Below are positions 43,994 to 54,222 of a DNA stretch of 64,000 nucleotides, one piece after another; within the stretch, counting starts at the first letter, position 1, and each line of letters begins with the position of its first letter. The DNA is from Thiovibrio frasassiensis (GTDB lineage: Bacteria; Desulfobacterota; Desulfobulbia; Desulfobulbales; Desulfurivibrionaceae). The stretch is taken from contig NZ_JAPHEH010000001.1 of the NCBI RefSeq assembly GCF_029607905.1, positions 2,385,530 through 2,449,529 of the forward strand, in the 5' to 3' direction. The notes under the pieces are model-generated. The model saw nothing but the letters and a program-made list of their open reading frames with translations. It was not told the DNA's origin and did not search any database. The position numbers and the translations under genes are program-made.

Positions 43994-46900
43994 GGATTTC
44001 CAGGCTCGAACTCAAGGCCTTTGCCCGGTTCAGCGATCACACCCTGGAACTGGGCCCCGGCCTGCACATCGTTTACGGCCCCAACGAGGCCGGGAAGAGC
44101 AGCACCCTCAGGGCGCTCAAGGCCTGGCTCTTCGGTTTCCCGGAGAGAACCCACGATAATTTCCGCCATGCCAACGACCAGTTATTGGTGGGCGGATGCC
44201 TCCGGGCCGAAGATGGCCGCGAGCTTGCCTTTTACCGGCGCAAAAAGAGAAAGGCGGATGTGCTTGACTGTGAAGGCAAGCCCCTTGAACCGGGAGCGCT
44301 TGCCGCTTTTTTACCCATAACCGAGCAGGCGGTTTTCGAGTCTCTCTATGGCCTGAGCCATGAGGATCTTGTCCGAGGCGGTGAGGATATCCTGGCCCAG
44401 AAGGGCGAAGTAGGTCAGGCCCTGTTTTCCGCGGGAACAGGGATCTCTTCCCTGCGCGGGGTTCTCGCCGGACTTGAAAGTGAGTCCGAACTCCTTTTTT
44501 TAGCCCGCGGAAAAAGGGAGATCAATGAGGCCCTGGCAGCTTACAAGGAAACGCAACGGATCGTGCGGGACAACTCCCTTTCCAGTCGGGATTGGCACGA
44601 ACTCAATAATGGCTTGGCCGTGGCGCAGGAAGCCCTGCAAGCCATAGAAGAAAAAGGCAAAACAAAGGATCGCCGTCTGCGCCAGTTGGAGCGATTACGG
44701 CAGCTCTTCCCCCAGCTTGCTCTGCGGAAAGAAATCCAGCTTCACCTTGCTGAATTAGGGAAGGTGGAGGTGGTCCCGGATGATTTTCCCTCCCGACGTC
44801 AGGAGACGGAAAAGGCGCTCCATACCCTGATGCGCCGTGAAGCTGATCTTGCCGAAAAGCTCGCCCAACGGGAGAAAATGGACGTGATCTCCCCTTATCA
44901 AGCGGTGCTCGATGCGGAGGAGGCCATTGAAGATCTGCACCAACGGTTGGGCGGCTACAACAAGGCCAGGAAAGATCAACCCAACCTCGAAGGGATGCGG
45001 ATCAGCTGCAAGAGAGAGGCGGCGGAGTTCTTGCGCATGGTGCGGCAAGATATCTCCCTGGAAGAGGCGGAGACCCTTCGGGCTGTTTCCGGCCGGAGAA
45101 AGATCATCAGTGATTTGGCCGCCCACCATAAAGGCTTGGAACAGGGGCTTGCTCAGACAGAAAAAGAGTTACGGGATATCCAACGGGAAATCGCAGTACT
45201 CGACGGAGAAATCGGTCGGCTGCCCCAAGAAAAAGATGGTTCCTCCTTGAGCCAGGCCTGCCGCCTTGCCCGTAAATACGGGGCAATCGACGCAGACCTG
45301 GCCGCCAGGGCGCGACTGGTCGAAGATAAAAAACGCAGCTGCCTTGCCGCCCTGGCTCGGCTTCCCCTCTGGTCCGGCGGGCTCGAAGATCTTTTAGCCC
45401 TGCGCTTGCCTCTGCCTGAAACGGTGCGCAAGTACGAGTCTGCCTTTCAGGTCCATGATGAACAACAGAGGGATATCCAAAAGGAAAGGGAACGGCTACG
45501 GACCAGGCTGGCAAAACTGCAGGGGGACATCCACCAGCACGAGGAATCAGGAAGCACCCCCTCGGAAGAAGAGCTTGTCATAATCCGGACTCAACGCGAC
45601 CTGGGTTGGCAGCTTCTTCGCAGACAATGGCTCCGGGGGGAAGAGCTGGGAGGGGAAGATCTCGCCTTCGCTCAGGATCTGCCGCTGCCGGAGGCCTATG
45701 AAAAAAAGGTGGTTCTGGCGGATACGCTGGCGGATCGTCTCCGACATGAGGCAGACCGGGTCCAAGCATTTGCATCCCTGCGCACAGAGCAGCAGAGCCT
45801 GACCGAGGCTCTGGCCGAGTTGGAGAAAGAAGAGAGCCAGATCATTCTTGCCTTCACGGCCATTCATACGGAGTGGCAGACACTTTGGCTGCCCTGCTCC
45901 ATTACCCCGCTCTCGCCAAAGGAGATGCTGGCCTGGCTTGTCGAAGCCGCAACCCTGAGGGAGAAAACTGAAGATCTTTTGGCCAACGAGCGCGAATTGG
46001 CACAAAAGTCCGCCGAACGCCAGGAGCTGTGCGCTACTTTGGCCAAGGAACTTGCGGCTCTTTCCGAAAAAATTCCTGCCGAAACGGACGAGCTTGAGCC
46101 CTTGCTCCTTCAGGGAGAGGCGGTCTTTGCACAGCTCACGGAGATCGTGGAAAAACGGCGCAAGCTTATAGAGAAAAAGGCAGATCTTCTAACGGATGCT
46201 GCTTTGGAAGAGAGCAAGCAGGCGGATTTCTCCCAAGAGCTCGAGTCCTGGCGCCGGGAATGGCAGGAGGTTGCTGCCGATCTTGGAGGCGACAGAAAAA
46301 TACACCCCGCCGAGGCCGGAGATCTTCTGGAAAATCTGCGCAGCTGTTTTTCCAAGTTGAAAGAAGGTGAGGATCTGCGCCGGCGCATCGATGGTATTTC
46401 CCGGGATAACCAGCTCTTCGTGGAAGCTGCACTGACCTTGGCCAAAAGGCTTGCCCCCGCACACGTGAGCCAGTCGCCGGAAGAAATCGTGGCACAGCTT
46501 AAGGCGCTTCTTAAGCAAGCCCGCACCGACAAAACCCTGCGGGATGGGTATCTCAAAAAAGAAAAAAGCGAGAAAGAGGAAGCCCGCCTCCTGGCAGAAG
46601 AACGTAAAGCCCTGGAGCAACAGCTTGCAGAACTCTGCCGCCAAGCCGGAAGGGTTTTACCCGAAGAACTGGAGGCGGCGGAAAAACGCTCGGCCCAGTA
46701 CCAGAGCCTTTCGAAACGCCTTGCCCAGACCGAGCGAATCCTGATCGAAGGGGCAGACGGCCTTCCCCTTGGTGAACTGGAGAGTCAAGCCGCGACAATC
46801 GACCCGGACGATCTTTCTGGCGAAATCAGCCGCCTGACCCAGGAAATCGAACAGGACCTGGCCCCGGAAAGCAAGCGCCTCGCCGAGCGCATCGGCGAAA

Positions 46901-47484
46901 AGAGAAATCAGCTCCGCCAGATGGACGGCAATGCCTCCGCCGCTGAAGCGGCGGAAGAGGGCGCCCGGATATTGGCCAAGCTCCGCCGGTTGACGGAGCG
47001 CTATATCGAACTCAAGGTGGCAGGGCATATCCTGAAAAGCGAGATCGAACGGTTTCGCCGCGAAAACCAGACCCCGGTGCTGGCCATCACCTCCCGCTAT
47101 TTCAAGGAGCTTACCCTGGGCTCCTTTGCCGGATTGCAGACAGATGAAAATGATCAAGGAGAGCCGATACTGGTTGGCACAAGGGCAAACGGCGACAGGG
47201 TTTTAGTGGAACGGATGAGTACTGGCACCCGGGATCAACTGTTCCTTGCCCTGCGCCTGGCCTCTCTGGAGTGGCGCCTTGCCGGTCATGAGCCCATGCC
47301 TTTTATCCTCGATGATATTCTGGTCAACGCCGACGATGCCCGTTCCCGGGCAGCCCTGAAGATTCTTGGGGAGATGGCAGGCAAAACCCAGGTGATTCTC
47401 TTTACCCATCACCGGAGGATCGTTGATGAGGCACTCCAGCTTGCCGCAGGCAGCGGAATCCTGGTGCATGAGCTGGGCTCATGA
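43990..47484 (+). CDS. SbcC/YhaN-like SMC ATPase
   Basis: A 1164-residue ATPase. The N-terminus has RISRLELKAFARFSDHTLEL and Walker A GPNEAGKSST (about residues 31-40). Long coiled coils fill about 200-980 (heptad-rich Lys/Glu/Leu). The C-terminal lobe has the signature RMSTGTRDQLFLALRLA, Walker B FILDDILVN and the switch motif VILFTHHRR. There is no CxxC zinc hook obvious at the coil apex, which agrees with YhaN rather than SbcC. The ATG overlaps the stop of the nuclease gene. Together they form an Rad50/Mre11-type pair for DNA-end processing. Confidence 0.9.
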   Translation: MRISRLELKAFARFSDHTLELGPGLHIVYGPNEAGKSSTLRALKAWLFGFPERTHDNFRHANDQLLVGGCLRAEDGRELAFYRRKKRKADVLDCEGKPLEPGALAAFLPITEQAVFESLYGLSHEDLVRGGEDILAQKGEVGQALFSAGTGISSLRGVLAGLESESELLFLARGKREINEALAAYKETQRIVRDNSLSSRDWHELNNGLAVAQEALQAIEEKGKTKDRRLRQLERLRQLFPQLALRKEIQLHLAELGKVEVVPDDFPSRRQETEKALHTLMRREADLAEKLAQREKMDVISPYQAVLDAEEAIEDLHQRLGGYNKARKDQPNLEGMRISCKREAAEFLRMVRQDISLEEAETLRAVSGRRKIISDLAAHHKGLEQGLAQTEKELRDIQREIAVLDGEIGRLPQEKDGSSLSQACRLARKYGAIDADLAARARLVEDKKRSCLAALARLPLWSGGLEDLLALRLPLPETVRKYESAFQVHDEQQRDIQKERERLRTRLAKLQGDIHQHEESGSTPSEEELVIIRTQRDLGWQLLRRQWLRGEELGGEDLAFAQDLPLPEAYEKKVVLADTLADRLRHEADRVQAFASLRTEQQSLTEALAELEKEESQIILAFTAIHTEWQTLWLPCSITPLSPKEMLAWLVEAATLREKTEDLLANERELAQKSAERQELCATLAKELAALSEKIPAETDELEPLLLQGEAVFAQLTEIVEKRRKLIEKKADLLTDAALEESKQADFSQELESWRREWQEVAADLGGDRKIHPAEAGDLLENLRSCFSKLKEGEDLRRRIDGISRDNQLFVEAALTLAKRLAPAHVSQSPEEIVAQLKALLKQARTDKTLRDGYLKKEKSEKEEARLLAEERKALEQQLAELCRQAGRVLPEELEAAEKRSAQYQSLSKRLAQTERILIEGADGLPLGELESQAATIDPDDLSGEISRLTQEIEQDLAPESKRLAERIGEKRNQLRQMDGNASAAEAAEEGARILAKLRRLTERYIELKVAGHILKSEIERFRRENQTPVLAITSRYFKELTLGSFAGLQTDENDQGEPILVGTRANGDRVLVERMSTGTRDQLFLALRLASLEWRLAGHEPMPFILDDILVNADDARSRAALKILGEMAGKTQVILFTHHRRIVDEALQLAAGSGILVHELGS

Positions 47485-47630
47485 GGACTCCATGCATTTC
47501 CCCGGAACTTTTATCCTCCCGCGCATGTCTGACAAGCGTGGCGCAATTCCGGCAAGTACCATTTCGTTGTCGATACCAGTTTGACCCTGTCGCATAATTC
47601 AACCCCACTCAAAAAAGGAGGCTTCGCGCC

Positions 47631-48248
47631 ATGTCATCACAACCAGAGCAATCTCCGGCAACCACCTTCAGCAAAGAAAGTGTGCTTGTCATCGGCCTCT
47701 GCTGCCTGATCATCGGCTTTCTCTCCGGTATCGTCTTCAGTATTTACAAAACACCGGCAGGGGTCGCGGGAAACAAGGTTGCCGGTGAGCAAACGGAAGC
47801 GGTTTCCGGCAAACTCACCGCCGAACAGACCCAGCATCTGTTGCAGCTTGAGCTCGAGGTGCAACAGAACCCTAAAAATATCGAAGCCTGGACCAACCTC
47901 GGCCATCTCTATTTTGACTCGGATCAGGCGGAGAAGGCAATCACCGCCTACAACAAATCCCTGGCCCTGGCCCCGAATAATGCCGATGTCCTCACCGACC
48001 TCGGAGTTATGTACCGAAGGGCCGGCAATGCACAGCAGGCTGTCGCTTCCTTTGACCGGGCTCTCCAGGTAAACGCCAAACATGAAACAGCCCGGTTCAA
48101 CAAGGGAATCGTCCTTCTGTATGACCTCAAGAATCAGCCGGCAGCCATTGCTGCCTGGCAGGAACTGGTAACCCTCAACCCAATGGCCACGGCGCCCAAT
48201 GGTCAGCTGGTCAGTGAACTTATTAAGGAAATTCAGGAGAAAAAATAA
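47631..48248 (+). CDS. Membrane-anchored TPR protein
   Basis: A 205-residue protein with a single N-terminal membrane segment (VLVIGLCCLIIGFLSGIVFS) and then at least three TPR units: PKNIEAWTNLGHLYFDSDQA, NNADVLTDLGVMYRRAGNA and KHETARFNKGIVLLYDLKN. It is a likely protein-interaction scaffold facing the periplasm, of the type seen near c-type cytochrome maturation or cell-envelope genes. AAAAAAGGAGG lies 10 bases before the ATG. No operon partner is obvious. Confidence 0.85.
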   Translation: MSSQPEQSPATTFSKESVLVIGLCCLIIGFLSGIVFSIYKTPAGVAGNKVAGEQTEAVSGKLTAEQTQHLLQLELEVQQNPKNIEAWTNLGHLYFDSDQAEKAITAYNKSLALAPNNADVLTDLGVMYRRAGNAQQAVASFDRALQVNAKHETARFNKGIVLLYDLKNQPAAIAAWQELVTLNPMATAPNGQLVSELIKEIQEKK

Positions 48249-48404
48249 GCAGAAAGGATTTTTTCCGGGAACCGTTGTTGGCACGCTGGAAAAAATTCTT
48301 TGACATCAACGTGTTACAAGAATATCGTATATAAAGTATTTCGGAGGAGGATAAACGGAAATATTAGGATATGGGGTGAGTTTCCCCCCCGGGGGGTCAT
48401 CTGT

Positions 48405-48878
48405 ATGGGCCAAGAAAATCGACGGGCGAGACGATTCAATCTCAGCATAGCGGTCACGCTTGTCCTGCATGACACGAAGCACAGGTTGGTTCTTGCCAAC
48501 CCGGTGCGGGGCAAATTGATAGACATCTCGCTCTACGGAGCCCGTCTCTCCATTCCCCACATCCGAACCGGCAACAACCATCTCTTTTATGCCTGCAACG
48601 ACGATCCGGCCAAGGTTATCCATCTTGAGGTCCTCGACAAGGAAGGGGAAGACTTGCTTGTTGTTCCTGCCCATCCAGTCTGGTTCGACCATGTCCTTGT
48701 CGATCCGGCCAGCAAACACTTCGAACTCGGGGTGGAATTTCTTGTCCCCCCGGAAGATCCCAACATAACGAGACTGCACGCATTTGTCGCCCTCCAGCCA
48801 GCCCCTCTACAAGGTGGCTGGCTGAAAAAGCTCCTCCAGCTAGGACAGACATTTTCGCAGATGGTCCACCTCCGGTAA
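48405..48878 (+). CDS. PilZ-domain protein (c-di-GMP receptor)
   Basis: A 157-residue cytosolic protein. The c-di-GMP-binding motifs are present: RRARRFN (RxxxR) at the N-terminus and IDISLYGARLSI (D/NxSxxG) about 30 residues on. The start at 48405 places the RxxxR near the N-terminus, as in single PilZ proteins; a GGGGGG stretch 9 bases upstream may serve as ribosome site. The frame continues 35 codons upstream with no support. Its 3' end overlaps the convergent ArsR gene by 39 bp. Confidence 0.83.
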   Translation: MGQENRRARRFNLSIAVTLVLHDTKHRLVLANPVRGKLIDISLYGARLSIPHIRTGNNHLFYACNDDPAKVIHLEVLDKEGEDLLVVPAHPVWFDHVLVDPASKHFELGVEFLVPPEDPNITRLHAFVALQPAPLQGGWLKKLLQLGQTFSQMVHLR

Positions 48879-49181
48879 TCTCTGCCGTAACCCTTGCACC
48901 TCCGGAACCTTATCCAGCCACTGGTCAACAAGATCAAGCATGGTCCGGGCGTGTCCCTCGCACGCATCGTTCAGCCGGTAAATAATCCAGTTCCCCTCCT
49001 TGCGAAAAGAAACGAGCCCGACATCTTCAAGAATCCGCAGATGCTTGGACACTGTGGGCTGGGCCACCTCCAGCAGCGCAGTCAGCTCGCAGACACACAG
49101 CTCCCGCACCCCCAGCATGGTGATAATCTTAACCCGGTTTGGGTCGGAGAGCGCCTTCATCAGCCGAACAAATTCCTTCAT
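48840..49181 (-). CDS. ArsR/SmtB-family transcriptional regulator
   Basis: A 113-residue winged-helix repressor. The N-terminal helices and recognition region read ALSDPNRVKIITMLGV, ELCVCELTALLEVAQPTVSK and LRILEDVGLVSFRKEGNWII. The ELCVCEL metal box with two cysteines in the recognition helix is the arsenite/cadmium-type site, so a metal or metalloid inducer is likely. No resistance gene is adjacent; the genes on either side are PilZ (convergent, overlapping) and the AsmA-like gene upstream on the same strand. The target is unknown. Confidence 0.9.
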   Translation of the reverse strand: MKEFVRLMKALSDPNRVKIITMLGVRELCVCELTALLEVAQPTVSKHLRILEDVGLVSFRKEGNWIIYRLNDACEGHARTMLDLVDQWLDKVPEVQGLRQRLPEVDHLRKCLS

Positions 49182-49218
49182 GGCTATCCCATCTTAATAG
49201 AGAGCAGACCGCTCGTAA

Positions 49219-52200
49219 CTATGGCTTCTTTTCCGGCTCCGTTGCCGCATCGGGCAAAATCGGCGAAAGAATATGAAAGGGCAGTAGCAATGTTCGTTTG
49301 ACGATATTCAACAACCCCTCACCCACCGCACTGGGAGGCAGCAGGGTCACCTCGGGGTCGCTGGCCTTGCCGGTAACCCCGACCGGGATGGTGACAAGGG
49401 TCGCGGTTTCCCCGCCGATGACCCTGCCAACCAAGGGCACCTTGCTGACAATGGCGTCAAGGGTTTTAAACGGGGAGATCATGACCACGATATCCAGCTC
49501 AAAGGTGGCAAGATTCATCTTCCCCCTGGCAAAGAGATTCAATCCTTCTCCGCGCACCACCGCCTCATCGATAATCAGCTCGTTGTCTTTCACATGGGCC
49601 TTCAAAAGAAGATCCGTGTAAGGGAACCCCTTGGTGGATGCCTGGGACCCATCCCCCACCGGGTTGACACTAAAAAGATCCGTGATATTGACCACACTGA
49701 AGATCTTCGAAAGCAGCTTCATGCGCAGAATCCGCCCCTGGTGGGACTCAATCTGGAGATGTCCGTCCTGCCAGTTGTCCAACACCCCTTCCAGGCGACC
49801 GTTGAGGGAGAACTCTCCTTCAATGAGATCCTGGGGATAGCCCAGACAGGGCAGGACGACTTCAAAGCGCGGCGGGGTGGGGCAGGCGCTGTTCAAGGAA
49901 AAATGGCTCATGCCCAGCGCGGGGGTTGAAAACCACTCGCCGGTGGTGTCCAGACAGCAAAGGCGGCCATTACTAATGAGCGCGGACATCCTCCACTGGG
50001 GATGAATTCGGATTTCCCCCTTGAGCGGCTGCCAGACCAAAGTGGGGGAACCGCTCTCCCCGGCTTTCGGGCCGGAGCTGAACTTCTCCACGTCAAAGAC
50101 CACGGTGCCGGTGATATTCCGGAGAGACTCCTGCCGAGGCTCTCCGGAAGCAGCGGTGGCCCCGTTGTCCTTCAGCCGTTTGAAGGTGTCCCGTAATTCC
50201 AGCAAGGTCTTCCTGGAAAGGGCGGGAGAGGTGAGATCAAGTTTTACGGCAAGCCCGTTGCCGACCCGCGAGACCAAACCATAGAGCTCCACGGACTCCT
50301 GCGCATTCAAGGCACAGGCCAACCGCCGCACCTTGAGGTCTTTGCCTGCCCCGGCGAGGCGAAGCTCCTGGATATCGACAAACCGTTCTTCCTGCTCTTC
50401 CAGGTACCAGCGCAGATCCTTAACCTCGATCTGGCCGGTACAGGCAACCTTGTTGGGGTCCCGGGGGAGATAAAGTTGAAAATCGCCGGCAATCTTGCCC
50501 CGCAGCAGATTTTTCCGATCCAACAGCTGATCAACCGTTTTCCTGGAGAGCTCCCCCTTCCAAGAGAAAAGAAAGATTTCCTTAGTGTTATCGAGAAAAT
50601 CTACGTTGATCACGGCTTCTTCTTTCGCACCATAAACATGGGCCGACATCTTTAGCGGATCGTTTACGCTAAATTCCACGGCGAAATCGGCCTTGGCCGG
50701 GCTGAACAACACATTCTCCGGCCGGATCACTCCCTTGACAAGAGTTTTCTCTTCCTGCAAATCGACCTGCAAGGATTCCATGCGAAATGGCAGGTGCGGA
50801 AACAGGGCTGGGGAAACGAGCTGACGCTCCTTGAGCCATTGCCCAAAGCCTTGTCCGACCTTGCCTTGCAGGGATATTTTCCCGCGTAGCGCAGCAAAAG
50901 CCTTATGGGACAATGCGGCGGTCAGAGTGAAAGGGTCGCCAAAAACAGAACCGCTGGCTTCGGAAACCGTAATCTCCTTGTCAGACAGATGTCCCTTTCC
51001 TTGCTTGATCCGAATCGGTTCCGGGCAGGAAGGCGTTGTCACGGCAAGATTTTGCACCAGAACATCCGCGTCCGCTTTCCACAGCTTCGGCTCCGAAGCC
51101 TTGCCGGAAATGGTGGTATTGCGCAGTTCAATCCTGCCATCCGCCCGGGTGATATGTTCCTGCAAGGCGCCGGTGATTTCCTTGAAATAGGAAAGGTCTT
51201 CCTTTTCCAGCTCCTTGGCGGCGAGCACCGCGTCAAGCTGGGTGACCTCCAGGAAAATATCATCCGGGAAACGAACCTGCCCAGCGCTTTTTTTCACCAC
51301 ATGGGGGCCATAATCCCCCCGCACGTTCCGCCATTGCACCAACGGCGGGGCAATGGTCATTTCCCCGCCGTCAACGGCAAAATCCCAGGCCAAGGGAGCG
51401 TAACGCCCCTTGCCCTGCATGGAGGCAACTTCAAGGGCGACCTGGAAATCCCTGAGATGATCGCCGAGATGGAGATGTCCGCTCGCCCGACCCGATACCC
51501 CGCTGAATTTTGCCAATTCCTCCTGAAAGGGCTGGTGGTCGACAAGCCGCCGCAAAACCGCCGGAAGCTCGGCAAGATCTGCGTCGAGATCAACATCGAG
51601 CTTGAAAGTGAAATCATCATCCGGCAACCCCAGGATCAGGTGGCAATTCTTGCCCCGGCTGTTGCCCATCTCCCCTTGCTCGGCATCCACCACCAGCAGC
51701 CCTTTTTCAATACGGAGTTTGCCCTTGGTGTCGGTCAAGCGCAGCCCTCCTTCCGGGATCACGACCGTGGCGTCTTCAATACCCTCGGCGGTAAGGTGCA
51801 TGTTGCGCACATATTCAAAATCAGCCGTGGTCCCTTTAAATTTGTACGTGGCTTTACCGGCTTTGCCGGACTGCACGATCTCCCCAAGCCTTCTGGCAAC
51901 CTCATGCTCCCCCCACATACCGAGAACCGCAGCCCGGATCTTGGTCAGATCAAAATCCTCGCCCTTGAGATCGATCTGCCACACCGGCGCGGACTCCGGC
52001 GTGCTGCCGGCAGTACGCCGAACCGTTCCGGCGAGTTTCAACCCCGGATCACGCATTTCAAATTCATTGAGGGTCACGAGCAGGTTGTCTCCATCCTTAG
52101 CAAAAGAGAGATCAACGAAGCCGCAGTCCATCACAATTTTTTTATCCTTGGGAAAGGCAAGCAGGCAGGGGGCATCGCCAACGATTTTGCCCCGGATCTT

Positions 52201-52947
52201 TTCAACTCCGCGGCCCTCAAGGCTGCCCTTGAGATTGAGCGGGGAATCCTCGGGGATCAGGGCACCTTCAGCAAAGGAATGGAATATCTTGCGAAGATTG
52301 AAGTTGCGGCAGGAAAACTTCAAACGGTAGGAACCATCCTCCCGCAGATACTCTCCGGAGAAGGCCAAGTCCTCACCCTCCGCGGGTTTACCGGAAAGCT
52401 TGAACTCAACGGCGGCAAGACCGATACCCACGCTGCCGCTGAGTCCTTTCATGGTGAAATCCCTGCTGCGCAGAACAGGCCATTGACTGTTCGCGGCAAC
52501 CTGCAAGGTCCCGTTGCGGATCACCACTTTCAACCCGGCAAGTTCAGGGTCGGGCGGCTCGGACAGGGTCGCGGGAAAGCGGCTCACCCGCATCTCGGGA
52601 TTCGTCAGCACTATCTTGCCAATGCGGGCCTTGCCCCGGAATAAAGACAACCAGTCTGGATACACCTTGACCATGGGCGCCACCAGAGCACTATCCTCGC
52701 TGGTAAAACGGGTATTGCGGAGATTGAGATGCGGCAGGGGCAGCCAGGCCCACTCCAGACGTTCGGTCTGCAAGGTGCCATTCAGTTTGGCGTTTACCTG
52801 ATTACTCATCTGCGCTTTAAGCGCGTCGAGATCGATAAGGTGCGGGAGCAGCAAGGCTGGGGTGATTACTCCCAAAAGGACAAAAACGGCGCAGGCAAGG
52901 AGGATCCTGCTTCTGAGGCGGAGATTGGTGATTTTGGGCAGATTCAT
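49219..52947 (-). CDS. Giant AsmA-like/DUF3971 outer-membrane biogenesis protein
   Basis: A 1242-residue protein with one N-terminal anchor (ILLACAVFVLLGVITPALLL) and a long periplasmic beta-rich region. The AsmA opening is visible as LIDLDALKAQMSNQVNAKLN then LNLRNTRFTSEDSA, with the vertical strand pattern of the AsmA/TamB/YhdP lipid-bridge family. The C-terminal part reads LLSKIFSVVNITDLFSVNPV, then LLLKAHVKDNELIIDEAVV, KMNLATFELDIVVMISPFKT and VTGKASDPEVTLLPPSA, the AsmA-like C-terminus. A role in phospholipid transport to the outer membrane is suggested by the family. The gene stands alone. Confidence 0.85.
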   Translation of the reverse strand: MNLPKITNLRLRSRILLACAVFVLLGVITPALLLPHLIDLDALKAQMSNQVNAKLNGTLQTERLEWAWLPLPHLNLRNTRFTSEDSALVAPMVKVYPDWLSLFRGKARIGKIVLTNPEMRVSRFPATLSEPPDPELAGLKVVIRNGTLQVAANSQWPVLRSRDFTMKGLSGSVGIGLAAVEFKLSGKPAEGEDLAFSGEYLREDGSYRLKFSCRNFNLRKIFHSFAEGALIPEDSPLNLKGSLEGRGVEKIRGKIVGDAPCLLAFPKDKKIVMDCGFVDLSFAKDGDNLLVTLNEFEMRDPGLKLAGTVRRTAGSTPESAPVWQIDLKGEDFDLTKIRAAVLGMWGEHEVARRLGEIVQSGKAGKATYKFKGTTADFEYVRNMHLTAEGIEDATVVIPEGGLRLTDTKGKLRIEKGLLVVDAEQGEMGNSRGKNCHLILGLPDDDFTFKLDVDLDADLAELPAVLRRLVDHQPFQEELAKFSGVSGRASGHLHLGDHLRDFQVALEVASMQGKGRYAPLAWDFAVDGGEMTIAPPLVQWRNVRGDYGPHVVKKSAGQVRFPDDIFLEVTQLDAVLAAKELEKEDLSYFKEITGALQEHITRADGRIELRNTTISGKASEPKLWKADADVLVQNLAVTTPSCPEPIRIKQGKGHLSDKEITVSEASGSVFGDPFTLTAALSHKAFAALRGKISLQGKVGQGFGQWLKERQLVSPALFPHLPFRMESLQVDLQEEKTLVKGVIRPENVLFSPAKADFAVEFSVNDPLKMSAHVYGAKEEAVINVDFLDNTKEIFLFSWKGELSRKTVDQLLDRKNLLRGKIAGDFQLYLPRDPNKVACTGQIEVKDLRWYLEEQEERFVDIQELRLAGAGKDLKVRRLACALNAQESVELYGLVSRVGNGLAVKLDLTSPALSRKTLLELRDTFKRLKDNGATAASGEPRQESLRNITGTVVFDVEKFSSGPKAGESGSPTLVWQPLKGEIRIHPQWRMSALISNGRLCCLDTTGEWFSTPALGMSHFSLNSACPTPPRFEVVLPCLGYPQDLIEGEFSLNGRLEGVLDNWQDGHLQIESHQGRILRMKLLSKIFSVVNITDLFSVNPVGDGSQASTKGFPYTDLLLKAHVKDNELIIDEAVVRGEGLNLFARGKMNLATFELDIVVMISPFKTLDAIVSKVPLVGRVIGGETATLVTIPVGVTGKASDPEVTLLPPSAVGEGLLNIVKRTLLLPFHILSPILPDAATEPEKKP

Positions 52948-53253
52948 AAAGTATCGAAGGCTGGGCCGCGAACGACCTGCGGAAGACTTAAACTCAAGGC
53001 GAACCGTGATACACGAAGAACAAAACGGTTCACAAAAACATCAAAGGGAATAGTAGCATAACTGAGCGCTCCTATAAATTGATTTCCTCGGATTTGCCCA
53101 ACTTATCTTATACCCCTTACAATATAAGATTCATCAAGGAGCAACGCCTGGTTTTTACCTCCCTGGCGTTACGCCTTTCACCTTTTACCTTGTCAGTTCC
53201 GGCGCAATGGCGTAATTTCTCAGGAAATTCCAGACTACAGGCAGACAGAGCAT

Positions 53254-54222
53254 ATGACACAGACACGCATCGGGGTTATCGGCGTAGGGTATCTCGGCAA
53301 ATTTCATGCCCAAAAATACATGGCAAACCCGGAGGTGGAGCTGGTGGGGGTGGCGGATGCCAATCCTGCCAGTGCTGCCGAGGTGGCTCAATTTTGCAAC
53401 ACCACCGCCTTTGCGGATTATCAGCAACTGCTCGACAAGGTCGATGCCGTGAGCGTGGTGGTGCCCACCAGCCTGCACCATGAGGTGGCAAGAAGATGTC
53501 TTCTCGCCGGCGTCGATGTGATGCTGGAAAAACCTATGACCACAACCCTGGCCGAGGCGGACGAGCTCATCGCCCTGGCCGATGAGAAGCAACGCATCCT
53601 CCAGGTCGGCCATATCGAGCGCTACAACCCGGCCCTCCTGGCCATGCAGAAACATCTGACCCAACCGCTCTTCATCGAGTCGCACCGGATCCATGTCTTC
53701 AAACCCCGGGGGTTGGATGTTAACGTGGTCCTCGATCTGATGATCCACGACATCGACATCATTCTCAGTCTGGTCAAATCCCCCATCGCCTCCATGCATG
53801 CGGTGGGCATGGAGGTTTTCACCCAGACCACCGATATTGCCAATGTTCGCTTGATCTTTGAAAACGGCTGCACCGCCAATCTCACGGTGAGTCGCGTTTC
53901 CCGGGAAAATATCCGACGGCTTCGCATCTTCCAACCCCATTCCTTCCTGGCAGTTGATTTCGGCAAAAAGGAAATCACCGTGATCAAGCCCAAAAAGGAG
54001 TTGGACGCAAACAACATGCCCCAGGAGGAGGTCATCTCTTCCTGCTATCTCCATCAGGATGCCCTGGAAATGGAGCTGACGGATTTTGTCAAGAATGTCC
54101 GCAACCGGACCCAGCCGATGGTCTCGGGCAGGGAAGGGCGCTTGGCCCTGGCCGTGGCCCAGGAGATCATGGCCAGGATCACGGAACATGTCGCCGCCCA
54201 TCCCCAGCTCTTCAATGTCTGA
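53254..54222 (+). CDS. Gfo/Idh/MocA family dehydrogenase next to lpxB
   Basis: A 322-residue NAD(P)-dependent sugar dehydrogenase. The Rossmann motif IGVIGVGYLGKFHAQKY opens the protein, followed by LEKPMTTTLAEADEL with the conserved EKP lysine and LDLMIHDIDIILSL. The gene overlaps lpxB by 8 bp, as for GnnA, the UDP-N-acetylglucosamine 3-dehydrogenase that together with GnnB gives 3-amino lipid A. GnnB is not in the window, so this assignment is inference from context; a general sugar oxidoreductase is also possible. No strong ribosome site is visible at 53254. Confidence 0.85.
   Translation: MTQTRIGVIGVGYLGKFHAQKYMANPEVELVGVADANPASAAEVAQFCNTTAFADYQQLLDKVDAVSVVVPTSLHHEVARRCLLAGVDVMLEKPMTTTLAEADELIALADEKQRILQVGHIERYNPALLAMQKHLTQPLFIESHRIHVFKPRGLDVNVVLDLMIHDIDIILSLVKSPIASMHAVGMEVFTQTTDIANVRLIFENGCTANLTVSRVSRENIRRLRIFQPHSFLAVDFGKKEITVIKPKKELDANNMPQEEVISSCYLHQDALEMELTDFVKNVRNRTQPMVSGREGRLALAVAQEIMARITEHVAAHPQLFNV

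Noticed and set aside
50905-52644. 579-codon plus-strand frame opposite the AsmA-like gene
   Set aside because: A composition artefact of GC-rich antisense; the AsmA-like frame has a membrane anchor and family ends.
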